A DNA stretch of 8,743 nt from an uncultured Oscillibacter sp. (GTDB taxonomy: Bacteria; Bacillota; Clostridia; Oscillospirales; Oscillospiraceae): NCBI GenBank assembly GCA_910584075.1, contig CAJTZI010000066.1, positions 1-8,743 on the forward strand. The letters run 5' to 3'. Numbering within the stretch: the first letter of the stretch is position 1; every line of letters starts with the position of its first letter. This document shows, piece after piece, positions 1-5,325 of this stretch. The notes under the pieces are model-generated. The model made no database searches, was not told where the DNA came from, and saw only the letters and a program-made list of their open reading frames with translations. The position numbers were made by a program, and so were the translations under genes.

Positions 1-518
1 GGGGCAACAAGAAGTACATGAATATGAACCACTTAGAGGCTACCCTGGAGGATACCTCGATTGCTTGCTGATTTTATTCTGCCAGAGCCTGCAAACTATT
101 TTGCGCATTATTCTTGACATTACCGAGCATTATCCCAGCAGTTGCCTCTGCGGGACATGGACTGGCACAGACTGCTGTCTTTGAGGATCTGGATGAAACG
201 CAAGCTGTCCAAATAAAAAAAGTCCGGCGATCTGTGTCGTCGGGGCAAAGCGATCTATAACAAAAAGCCGCGCAGCAGCTGATTGTTCGTCAGTTACTGC
301 ACGGCTTGTAGTTTCGATATTCGGTTTTTTGTGGTGTGCCAGAGTAGGCTATCTTTTCTACATTTTTTGTCGGAGTTTTGACAGATAATCGGACATTTCC
401 CCTGTTTTTCTCGGCGTTTTCCTCTACGTCTATTCGTCTGGTCGTCAGACGATGAACTGCAAGGCGAGAGTTTTCCAATCCAGAACCAAGAGAACATTTG
501 TCAAGGGGAGATTTACGA
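1..518. other. Stretch with no convincing gene; degenerate fragments
   Basis: I see no gene with a start codon and ribosome binding site here. A 22-codon frame runs in from the left edge (plus strand, codons from base 3, TGA at 69-71) and ends in MNHLEATLEDTSIAC; it could be the 3' end of a gene starting outside the window, but I do not recognise it. Downstream, short protein-like pieces appear in different frames separated by stops, for example one ending IYNKKPRSS at about 282. This is the pattern expected of decayed coding DNA. On the minus strand an open frame ends at about 290 with YRNYKPCSN but overlaps the DUF3021 gene and has no start signal. A small hairpin, TCGTCTG (434-440) with CAGACGA (446-452), lies about 65 bp downstream of the DUF3021 stop, without a T tract. 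The base composition is lower in GC than the right part of the window. Confidence 0.4.
265..307. repeat. Imperfect 17-bp inverted repeat
   Basis: The arms 265-281 (AAGCCG...CTG) and 291-307 (CAG...CGGCTT) are complementary at 14 of 17 positions with a 9-nt loop. Each arm ends a short open frame with a TGA stop (plus strand ...KKPRSS, minus strand ...YKPCSN), so it could be two convergent, related gene ends or simply a hairpin. No T tract follows directly, so I do not call it a terminator. Confidence 0.4.
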
Positions 519-974
519 TTAACTGTTATTTTCTGCGTCCTCTTTCTTTTTCCGATACTGCCCGATGAGCCCATCGTATTTTCTGCCTGTGACCTGGAAG
601 TAGATATCAAAGCCAATGGTCATAACCAAGAAGATGAGGAAAAAGATACCGATAAACATGCCCCATGCTCCTGTCTGATCCGCCGGAAACCATTCTGTTT
701 TCCAGGCGGCAAGGGACATCACCGGGAGAAAAAGAAGCACAAACAACAAACTACGCCACGTATAACGCATCTTTTTGATGATCCAGTCTGAGAAACATAC
801 CGCTTGGATGAGAGCCCCGGCGACGCTTACCCAAAACAGCCCCCACAGTAATGCAGTGGATACTTCTCGGTTATCGTATACAAGGCAAAAGCACAGATAG
901 AGAAACATAGCGGCAGTAAACATGGCGCAGGCCGACAATTTACATTCGATTAAACCCTTGAAAAACTTTTTCAT
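519..974 (-). CDS. DUF3021 family integral membrane protein
   Basis: The protein has 151 residues when started at ATG 974-972. This start is preferred to an in-frame ATG 23 codons upstream because it has a clear AAAGGAG ribosome binding site (983-990) and forms an ATGA overlap with the regulator gene upstream. Four hydrophobic segments are visible at about residues 14-32, 41-60, 75-92 and 103-125. A basic C-terminal tail follows (FDIYFQVTGRKYDG, then a KKK-rich end). This size, topology and tail match the DUF3021 family, which is usually encoded beside a LytTR-domain regulator. In such pairs the membrane protein is thought to control or be controlled by the regulator; its biochemical activity is unknown. 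The 4-bp overlap implies translational coupling and a shared mRNA. The family call rests on the fold pattern and the neighbour. Confidence 0.82.
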   Translation of the reverse strand: MKKFFKGLIECKLSACAMFTAAMFLYLCFCLVYDNREVSTALLWGLFWVSVAGALIQAVCFSDWIIKKMRYTWRSLLFVLLFLPVMSLAAWKTEWFPADQTGAWGMFIGIFFLIFLVMTIGFDIYFQVTGRKYDGLIGQYRKKKEDAENNS

Positions 975-1429
975 TTGAAAATACTCCTTTCCGCTTGCTG
1001 TAATTTTTCCTTCAGTTCCCCGGCGTACTGACGGGATACCCAAATCTGCTCGTTGTTATCCATGGTTACCAGCCACCGCCTCCCCAATTCCGGGCGGACG
1101 GACCGCACCCGTCGGAAATTGAGGATGGTAGATCGCCCAGCTCGAAAGAAGTCCAGTTCCTTTAAGGTATCCTCCAGCTCATACAACCGCAACGCACTTT
1201 GAAAAACCTGTTTCTCTGTGTAAAGAAACGTCTTCTTGTCTGCTGTGTCGATGTAGAGGATATCCTTCACGTCCAGCAAATGCCGCTCTCCATCCAAAAT
1301 ACCGACCAGTTTTTTCTGGTATATACGGAGCATAGCTACCAGTCTTAAGATATCCTCGTCCGCCTGATGACAGTTGATGATGACCTCTGTTTCAGAATAA
1401 GATTGATCTTGATTTATTGTGATTTTCAT
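971..1429 (-). CDS. LytTR-domain DNA-binding transcriptional regulator
   Basis: The protein has 152 residues. A short N-terminal region (about 1-45) is followed by a LytTR DNA-binding domain at about 45-147. Recognisable landmarks are DILYID (56-61), FFRAGRSTILNFRRV (94-108) and the closing VSRQYAGELKEKL (131-143). There is no response-regulator receiver domain, so it belongs to the small stand-alone LytTR group usually paired with a DUF3021 membrane protein, exactly as here. Regulators of this kind bind paired imperfect direct repeats near their own or neighbouring promoters and often autoregulate. The start ATG (1429-1427) follows a very strong AAAGGAGGAGG ribosome binding site. A promoter lies just upstream. 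The regulated targets beyond its own operon cannot be told from this window. Confidence 0.88.
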   Translation of the reverse strand: MKITINQDQSYSETEVIINCHQADEDILRLVAMLRIYQKKLVGILDGERHLLDVKDILYIDTADKKTFLYTEKQVFQSALRLYELEDTLKELDFFRAGRSTILNFRRVRSVRPELGRRWLVTMDNNEQIWVSRQYAGELKEKLQQAERSIFK

Positions 1430-1449
1430 GGCCTCCTCCTTTCGTAACT

Positions 1450-1480
1450 ATTTTATCAGATAACAGTAGGATTACAATCC
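1450..1480 (-). promoter_or_regulatory. Promoter of the LytTR-DUF3021 operon with palindrome at -35
   Basis: On the minus strand a TTGTAA -35 box (1477-1472) is separated by 16 bp from a TAAAAT -10 box (1455-1450), 20 bp before the regulator's start codon. The -35 box is embedded in the short palindrome GGATTgtAATCC (1469-1480), a possible operator. Both boxes match consensus only partly, but the spacing and position are good. Confidence 0.5.
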
Positions 1481-1556
1481 AATCTTCCTCTGTGACCGTT
1501 TTCATCAACTAAGACGTACACCTTGAAGGTCGATAGCAGTGGTAGCAAGCACTGCA

Positions 1557-1672
1557 CCGGTATATACCCGGGCGCAGCTTGTTGGTGGCCAAAGGCCCCC
1601 AAGCCCCCCAGTGCATTGGCGCGGCTACGTTCGACGCACAAGCCGCCGTTGGCGTCTGCTGGTATATACCGG
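1557..1672. repeat. 12-bp inverted repeat built on GGTATATACC
   Basis: CCGGTATATACC at 1557-1568 is repeated in inverted orientation as GGTATATACCGG at 1661-1672. The 10-bp core GGTATATACC is itself a perfect palindrome, and the two copies lie 102 bp apart start to start. They might be paired protein-binding sites or element ends. No target-site duplication was found. Confidence 0.55.
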
Positions 1673-1882
1673 CAGGGAGCGCCCCCCGGAGAGCGCACGG
1701 CTGCCGTCAGGCAGTACCACCGCAGGCCCCTGGCCGGTGGTGAGTAAGTACGCCCTAGCAGAGGGCCGGCAAAGAGAACGGAGCGCCCAGGCCATCCCCG
1801 GACGCTCCCCCTCGGTTCCCTCCTGCTGATCGATCACCGCCCCTCCAACCCGTGCCATTCTGCCACAAATGAACCGCAGTCA

Positions 1883-1926
1883 ATGTAATGTAGTGGCCTG
1901 GTAAAACCATCCTTTATACATTACAT
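1883..1926. repeat. Perfect 10-bp inverted repeat
   Basis: ATGTAATGTA (1883-1892) pairs perfectly with TACATTACAT (1917-1926) across a 24-nt spacer. It marks the change from the GC-rich block to lower-GC sequence. There is no T tract, so it is more like a binding site or an element boundary than a terminator. Confidence 0.5.
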
Positions 1927-2182
1927 CTCATGATGGCTTTATTCAGGAATTTGTCAAGCAGCTCGATGCAGCGGGGACGGCTGTCCATTGGACAGAATTT
2001 TCCTGCGATCCCTCACTACGTCTGAGAATTTTGCTGAAATGCCTCGCTGCCGGTCAAACAGCCAAAAAGCCTCTGGCAAGCATGCCATATACCGGGGGGA
2101 GCACCAGAGGACAGGAGCCCATTGTGTGCAAAAAATTGTGGAGCAATTTGAAAACCGGGATATCTGACCCTTTCCGCCAGCT

Positions 2183-2224
2183 AAGGCGGGGCGCCCCAGG
2201 CAAATGCCCGGGGCGCCCCGCCTT
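2183..2224 (-). terminator. Very strong hairpin terminator after the Cys-rich gene
   Basis: A perfect 15-bp stem, 2183-2197 with 2210-2224, is built around GGCGGGGCGCCCC and continues into an inner GGC/GCC pair over an AAAT loop. It begins 20 bp downstream of the stop of the cysteine-rich gene. On the minus strand the stem is not followed by a good T run. On the plus strand it is followed by a short TCTTT, so it may act in both directions or mainly as an mRNA-stabilising 3' end. Confidence 0.6.
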
Positions 2225-2244
2225 CTTTGGTATGGAGTAAGGAA

Positions 2245-2451
2245 TCAGCAGCAGGGAGTGGGATTGCAGTTGCAATTGCAGTTGCAGTTGCAGCAGTTGC
2301 ACCCGCAGCCGTTGCTGCCGCCGTTGCAGCACTCGCAGCAACAGCAATTGCTGCCGCCATTCCAGCCGCTGTTGCCACAGCAACACCAGATGATGATCAG
2401 CAGGATGATGATCCAGCAGCAGTTGCCGCCGCCAAAGCCGTTATTGCACAT
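2245..2451 (-). CDS. Small cysteine-rich membrane-anchored protein (hypothetical)
   Basis: The 68-residue protein contains 22 cysteines (32%), mostly with Asn and Gly. Order of parts: short polar N-terminus (MCNNGFGGGNCC), one hydrophobic segment at 13-22 (WIIILLIIIW) flanked by CC and CCC, then a low-complexity tail with CCCCECC (36-42) and alternating Cys-Asn (51-62). The ATG (2451-2449) sits 8 bp after a perfect AGGAGG (2465-2460), which strongly supports this strand although the opposite strand is also open. Databases tend to label such short clostridial proteins with names borrowed from insect chorion high-cysteine proteins; that name carries no functional meaning. Metal binding, or disulfide cross-linking in a spore or envelope layer, are possibilities only. 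Upstream, GCATACTAT (2508-2500, minus) loosely resembles a -10 box of the mother-cell sporulation sigma factors, a weak hint. Confidence 0.75.
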   Translation of the reverse strand: MCNNGFGGGNCCWIIILLIIIWCCCGNSGWNGGSNCCCCECCNGGSNGCGCNCCNCNCNCNCNPTPCC

Positions 2452-2506
2452 AAGGGGAACCTCCTATGAATTGTTGGCCGGCCGAACCGGTCTCAACCCA
2501 TAGTAT

Positions 2507-2527
2507 GCGCCCCTGCGCCAGGGGTGC
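2507..2527 (-). terminator. GC-rich hairpin downstream of the SLH gene
   Basis: GCGCCCCTG (2507-2515) pairs with CAGGGGTGC (2519-2527) over a 3-nt loop, 9 bp including one G-T pair. It lies about 20 bp past the stop of the S-layer-homology gene, but no T tract follows on either strand, so it is only a candidate 3' end. Confidence 0.4.
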
Positions 2528-2546
2528 GAAATTCTCTTGAAGCCTG

Positions 2547-3626
2547 TTAAAGCCGCCAGGAGGGCACCAGAGCCCGGGCGGTCTCCCACTCCCAGGCGGT
2601 GAAGACGCCAGCGTCCATCAGCTGACCGCCAAGGGTTCGGCTGCTGTTTGGCAGCAGGGCCTCCAGGGCGTAATAGGAGATGTACACCAGCTCTGAGCGC
2701 AGGAAGCGGTCTCGCTGGAGCATGGCGGTTTCTCCGGCGGTCAGGACCCCGGCGTTCATGGCCCGGTCAAAGACGTCCGCCAGATTGGTGTTGGCAGCGG
2801 AGCTGTATCCCATGGCCCTGAGAACGAACTCTGTGTACTGAGAGGCGTTGACGGCCCCGGCGGGCCGGAACTCCGTGGCGCTGTATCCATTGGTATAGCC
2901 CCGCTCATAGGCGTAGCCCACGTACTTCTCCGCCTCAGAGCCTCTGGCCACATCGGTAAAGGGTGTGGTCCCGGTCCAGGACAGGGCCTGCTGCTCCTCT
3001 CCCAGGACGCGGATGAACATGATCAGCGCCTGGAGCCGGGTGGGAGCTGCCTCCAGGTCAAAGCCCTGGCCAAAGCCGGTGAGGGTGCCTTTGAACAGGT
3101 GAAGCTGTTTCAGGGCGGCGGCCATGGCGTTGTAATCTTCGGCGCCGGAATAGGCGAACTCCACGCTTCCCTGGTAGTCCAGCACCGCCGTCTTGGAGGT
3201 GATGACGAAGTGGGCAATGGTGTCCTCCGCCGCCAGGTAGCGGTGGTTCACGGCCAGGGCTGTGCCGCTGGGCACCACCGTGCCGGCGGTGACGTCCACC
3301 ACCGTGCCGGGGGCGGGGTAGGACACATAGGCGCCGCCCGCCAGCAGCATCACGCTGGAGCCGGTGGTGCAGACCGCGTCGTCCGCCCCCTTGAGCCGGG
3401 TCTCCGCCCAGCTGAGGGCGGAGGCGGCGGGTGCGGCCCCGGAACCGCCGGAGAGGTCGGCCTCGTTCAACCGCTGGTCTACCCGCTGGTCTACCGCCTC
3501 TTTGAACGCTCCGGTGAGGTAACTGAGGGTGGTCAGGGGGTCCGCAGCGTCTCCCGCGGCCATGGCCCAGCCGGCGGCCAGCATCAGCACGCAGACGGGC
3601 AGCATGATCAGAAGTTTTTTTCTCAT
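2547..3626 (-). CDS. Secreted S-layer homology (SLH) domain protein
   Basis: The protein has 359 residues. It begins with a typical signal peptide (MRKK, hydrophobic core, cleavage likely after AMA at 21-23). A charged segment at 40-60 contains a fourfold-codon tandem duplication (VDQRVDQR, from a 12-bp direct repeat at 3471-3494). A compact domain with GSSVMLLAGGAY (89-100) and a conserved-looking beta-rich stretch to about 160 follows. The C-terminal half looks like SLH repeats: a degenerate one at about 173-210, a clear one at 221-275 (PFTDVA, YAYERGYTNGYSATEFRP, FVLRAMGY) and another degenerate one to about 345. SLH domains anchor exported proteins to cell-wall polymers. The start lies 9 bp after the rex stop, and its AGGA ribosome binding site overlaps that stop (TGAGGA), so translation is probably coupled to rex. 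The substrate or role of the N-terminal domain is unknown. Confidence 0.85.
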   Translation of the reverse strand: MRKKLLIMLPVCVLMLAAGWAMAAGDAADPLTTLSYLTGAFKEAVDQRVDQRLNEADLSGGSGAAPAASALSWAETRLKGADDAVCTTGSSVMLLAGGAYVSYPAPGTVVDVTAGTVVPSGTALAVNHRYLAAEDTIAHFVITSKTAVLDYQGSVEFAYSGAEDYNAMAAALKQLHLFKGTLTGFGQGFDLEAAPTRLQALIMFIRVLGEEQQALSWTGTTPFTDVARGSEAEKYVGYAYERGYTNGYSATEFRPAGAVNASQYTEFVLRAMGYSSAANTNLADVFDRAMNAGVLTAGETAMLQRDRFLRSELVYISYYALEALLPNSSRTLGGQLMDAGVFTAWEWETARALVPSWRL

Positions 3627-3635
3627 AGGCGTTCC

Positions 3636-4265
3636 TCAGCGGTTGGCGATGCGGTAGCTGAGGGTCAGCAGGCTGTCCGCAAAGTGGATATTTTCAAACT
3701 GCACGTCGGGGTTCACGCTGCTGAGCTCCACGTTGGTGAAGTTCCAAAAGCCTCGGACTCCCAGCCCGATGAGATAGTCGGCGATGTCCTGCGCCACCGA
3801 CTGGGGAATGGTCAGCACCACCACGTCCACGGCGTGGCTCTGGATATAGCTGTCCAGCTCGTCCATGGCGTAGATGGGCACGCCGTTGACGCTGGACCCC
3901 ACCACCGCGGGGGAGATATCAAAGGCGGCGTCCACGGTGAAGCCCGCCTGGTCAAAGTGAAAATTCTGGAGCAGGGCGTGGCCCAGATTGCCCACGCCGA
4001 TCATGATCAGGTGGTGGTTGTTGTCCACCCCCAGGATGTGCCCGATCTCGGAGCGCAGCTCCTCCACGTTATAGCCGTAGCCCTGCTGGCCGAACTCGCC
4101 GAAGCAGCTGAAATCCTGCCGGATCTGAGAGGCGGTGATGTTCATCTCCTGCCCCAGGGAGTGGGAGGAGATGCGGATCACGCCGCGGGCACAGAGGTCC
4201 GTCAGCTGCCGGTAATACCTGGGAAGGCGGCGGATGACTGCGTCAGAGATGTTTTCCTTCTTCAA
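3636..4265 (-). CDS. rex: Redox-sensing transcriptional repressor Rex
   Basis: Rex binds DNA when NAD+ is high and releases it when NADH rises, so fermentation and NADH-reoxidation genes are derepressed under reducing conditions. The 209-residue length is typical. An N-terminal winged helix carries AVIRRLPRYYRQL (9-21) and ITASQIRQDFSCFGEFGQQG (43-62), the Rex DNA-recognition signature. A Rossmann NAD(H)-binding domain follows with GVGNLG (90-95). The C-terminal helix FADSLLTLSYRI (195-206) matches the domain-swapped dimer helix of the family. The start appears to be TTG (4265-4263), preceded by GGGAGC; an ATG at 4287-4285 is out of frame. The gene has its own promoter and overlapping Rex-like operator, and it is followed closely by the SLH gene, which it may co-express. 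Confidence 0.95.
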   Translation of the reverse strand: MKKENISDAVIRRLPRYYRQLTDLCARGVIRISSHSLGQEMNITASQIRQDFSCFGEFGQQGYGYNVEELRSEIGHILGVDNNHHLIMIGVGNLGHALLQNFHFDQAGFTVDAAFDISPAVVGSSVNGVPIYAMDELDSYIQSHAVDVVVLTIPQSVAQDIADYLIGLGVRGFWNFTNVELSSVNPDVQFENIHFADSLLTLSYRIANR

Positions 4266-4290
4266 GTCGATCAGCTCCCATCGAGAAAGT

Positions 4291-4348
4291 TTGTTAAACT
4301 TATGATTAGTTTAGACCAAATTCACCGACTTGTCAATTTTTTTAACAA
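4291..4348 (-). promoter_or_regulatory. rex promoter with overlapping Rex-like operator
   Basis: On the minus strand a consensus TTGACA -35 (4336-4331) is followed after exactly 17 bp by TAAACT (4313-4308), a good housekeeping promoter. The -35 box lies inside the near-palindrome TTGTTAA-n5-TTGACAA (4348-4330), close to the clostridial Rex consensus TTGTTAA-n4-TTAACAA but with one extra spacer base. A second half-site, TTAACAA (4297-4291), lies just after the expected start of transcription. The arrangement fits autorepression by Rex. Confidence 0.65.
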
Positions 4349-4393
4349 TCTTTTTCTCAAAAAATTTCTCCTTTTTTTGTACAACCACGCCAA

Positions 4394-4419
4394 AGCCCGA
4401 GGGCGTGTGCCCCCGGGCT
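4394..4419 (-). terminator. Terminator hairpin of the hemolysin III family gene
   Basis: An 11-bp stem (4394-4404 with 4409-4419, one G-T pair, 4-nt loop) begins 14 bp past the stop codon and is followed on the minus strand by only three T residues. It probably separates this gene from rex. Confidence 0.6.
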
Positions 4420-4433
4420 CAGATGCCGTCCGC

Positions 4434-5138
4434 TCAGTAAATGCTGGTGTAGATTCCCGCCCACTGCAGCGCTGCGGCGGCCAGCACAAAGAGATGCCAC
4501 ACGCAGTGGTCGTTTTTTCGTCCCCTGGCAAAGGGGATCATCCCCAGAGTGTACACCAGCCCGCCCCCCAGGATGAACCACAGCAGCGAGCGGTTGTTGG
4601 CGTAGAAGTCCGGCAGGAACACCAGCCCGCTCCAGCCGATGAGGAAGTACAGCGTGAAGTGCAGCGCCCGCCAGCGGCCGGGGCCGAAGACCAGAATCAG
4701 CGTCACGCCGGTGAGGATCACCGCCCACTGGAGGCAGAACAGCGTGATTCCCAGCGCACCGCCCAGATACACCAGCAGGATGGGGGCAAAGGTGCCGCCG
4801 ATCAGCAGGTAGATGGAGGTGTAGTCAAACCGGCGGCAGACCCGCTTTGCCTTGGAGCCGGTCCGCATGGCGTGGTACACGCTGCTCATCACCATCATCA
4901 GCACCATGCTGACCCCGTAGAAGCAGGAGGCCATGATTTTTAAGGAGGTGTCGGACCGCAGGAGCAGCAACGCCATGGCCGCCGCCGCCAGTGCCGCGCC
5001 GGCGCCGTGGCTCACTGTGTTGAAGCGCTCCTCTCCCGCCGTCAGATGCGGGGGCTCGTTTCGGGCCTGGACCTTGGCCCTGCGGATCGCCCGGGCCCTG
5101 GCCCGGTATATTTCATTTGTCATCGGCATCGCTTCCAT
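4434..5138 (-). CDS. Hemolysin III / PAQR family integral membrane protein
   Basis: The product has 234 residues from ATG 5138-5136, chosen because AGAGGAG lies 7 bp upstream; a longer in-frame start at 5180 would lie in the inverted repeat and has no such site. A basic N-terminal segment (about 10-30) precedes seven likely membrane helices. The family landmarks are all present: ERFNTVSHGAGA (37-48), SSVYHA (85-90), RRFDYTSIYLLIGGTFAP (102-119), and HCVWH near the C-terminus (211-215). In PAQR proteins the histidines corresponding to H89, H211 and H215 bind zinc, and the family includes adiponectin receptors with ceramidase activity and bacterial YqfA. The bacterial substrate is not settled, and the haemolysin name is historical; membrane-lipid homeostasis is a reasonable guess. 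It is flanked by its own terminator and upstream promoter, so it looks monocistronic. Confidence 0.88.
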   Translation of the reverse strand: MEAMPMTNEIYRARARAIRRAKVQARNEPPHLTAGEERFNTVSHGAGAALAAAAMALLLLRSDTSLKIMASCFYGVSMVLMMVMSSVYHAMRTGSKAKRVCRRFDYTSIYLLIGGTFAPILLVYLGGALGITLFCLQWAVILTGVTLILVFGPGRWRALHFTLYFLIGWSGLVFLPDFYANNRSLLWFILGGGLVYTLGMIPFARGRKNDHCVWHLFVLAAAALQWAGIYTSIY

Positions 5139-5169
5139 AGTCGTTCTCCTCTGCCGCGCTGTGACGGCT

Positions 5170-5229
5170 GTCAAAATCACATAATCTAGTTTATAAGACT
5201 ATATTACATGATTTTGACTTGTATTGCAA
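5170..5229 (-). promoter_or_regulatory. Long inverted repeat over the hemolysin III gene promoter
   Basis: The arms 5170-5189 and 5199-5218 match at 17 of 20 positions, including a perfect GTCAAAATCA / TGATTTTGAC outer part, around a 9-nt AT-rich centre. On the minus strand a plausible promoter, TTGCAA (5229-5224), 17 bp, TAATAT (5206-5201), places the transcription start near the centre of the repeat. It could be an operator, or a stem at the mRNA 5' end. Each promoter box matches consensus at only four of six positions. Confidence 0.5.
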
Positions 5230-5277
5230 GTAGTTTTTTCAAAATCTCTTCGAAAATTCTGTGAAATTTTCACCAAA

Positions 5278-5305
5278 AAAGGAGGACGCCGCCGCGTCCT
5301 CCTTT
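5278..5305 (-). terminator. Intrinsic terminator of the lipoprotein gene
   Basis: A perfect 12-bp stem (AAAGGAGGACGC 5278-5289 with 5294-5305, CGCC loop) lies 20 bp past the stop codon of the minus-strand lipoprotein gene and is followed in that direction by six T residues including those of the stem. The match to a Rho-independent terminator is very good. Confidence 0.88.
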
Positions 5306-5325
5306 GGAACTGCGCTGTTTTGCCG

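Larger units (their letters stand above)
1481..2182. other. Gene-poor region: hairpin-dense GC-rich block plus uncapped open frame
   Basis: No open frame here has a credible start and ribosome binding site. Bases 1536-1808 are GC-rich and packed with short perfect hairpins: GCAGTG/CACTGC (1536-1541 with 1550-1555), CTGCC/GGCAG (1701-1705 with 1710-1714), CCACCG/CGGTGG (1717-1722 with 1735-1740), GCCCT/AGGGC (1752-1756 with 1762-1766) and GGAGCG/CGCTCC (1780-1785 with 1803-1808). From 1905 to 2240 a plus-strand frame stays open for about 111 codons, containing YITSHDGFIQEFVKQLDAAG and HWTEFSCD, but it lacks any ATG, GTG or TTG before 2031 and runs into the hairpin at 2183. It could be a gene remnant; I do not recognise the family. 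A small CTGTCC-att-GGACAG palindrome lies at 1981-1995. Confidence 0.45.

Noticed and set aside
69..71. In-frame TGA read as selenocysteine
   Set aside because: The frame continues after the TGA, and selenium genes are near, but there is no recognisable protein family and no convincing selenocysteine insertion hairpin right after it.
975..1043. Upstream start for the DUF3021 protein
   Set aside because: It would overlap the LytTR gene by over 70 bp and add a non-family N-terminus; the ATGA overlap start has its own AAAGGAG.
2227..2469. 80-residue Ala/Val-rich protein on the plus strand
   Set aside because: It is the reverse reading of the Cys/Asn codon repeats (TGC and AAC read backwards as GCA and GTT). 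It has no ribosome binding site, while the minus frame has AGGAGG.
4285..4287. ATG as the rex start codon
   Set aside because: It is in a different frame from the Rex protein; the TTG at 4265 gives the family-typical N-terminus.
3099..4943. 614-codon open frame on the plus strand
   Set aside because: It lies opposite rex, the SLH gene and the hemolysin III gene, has His/Gly/Val-rich composition typical of antisense GC-rich DNA, no family motifs and no ribosome binding site.
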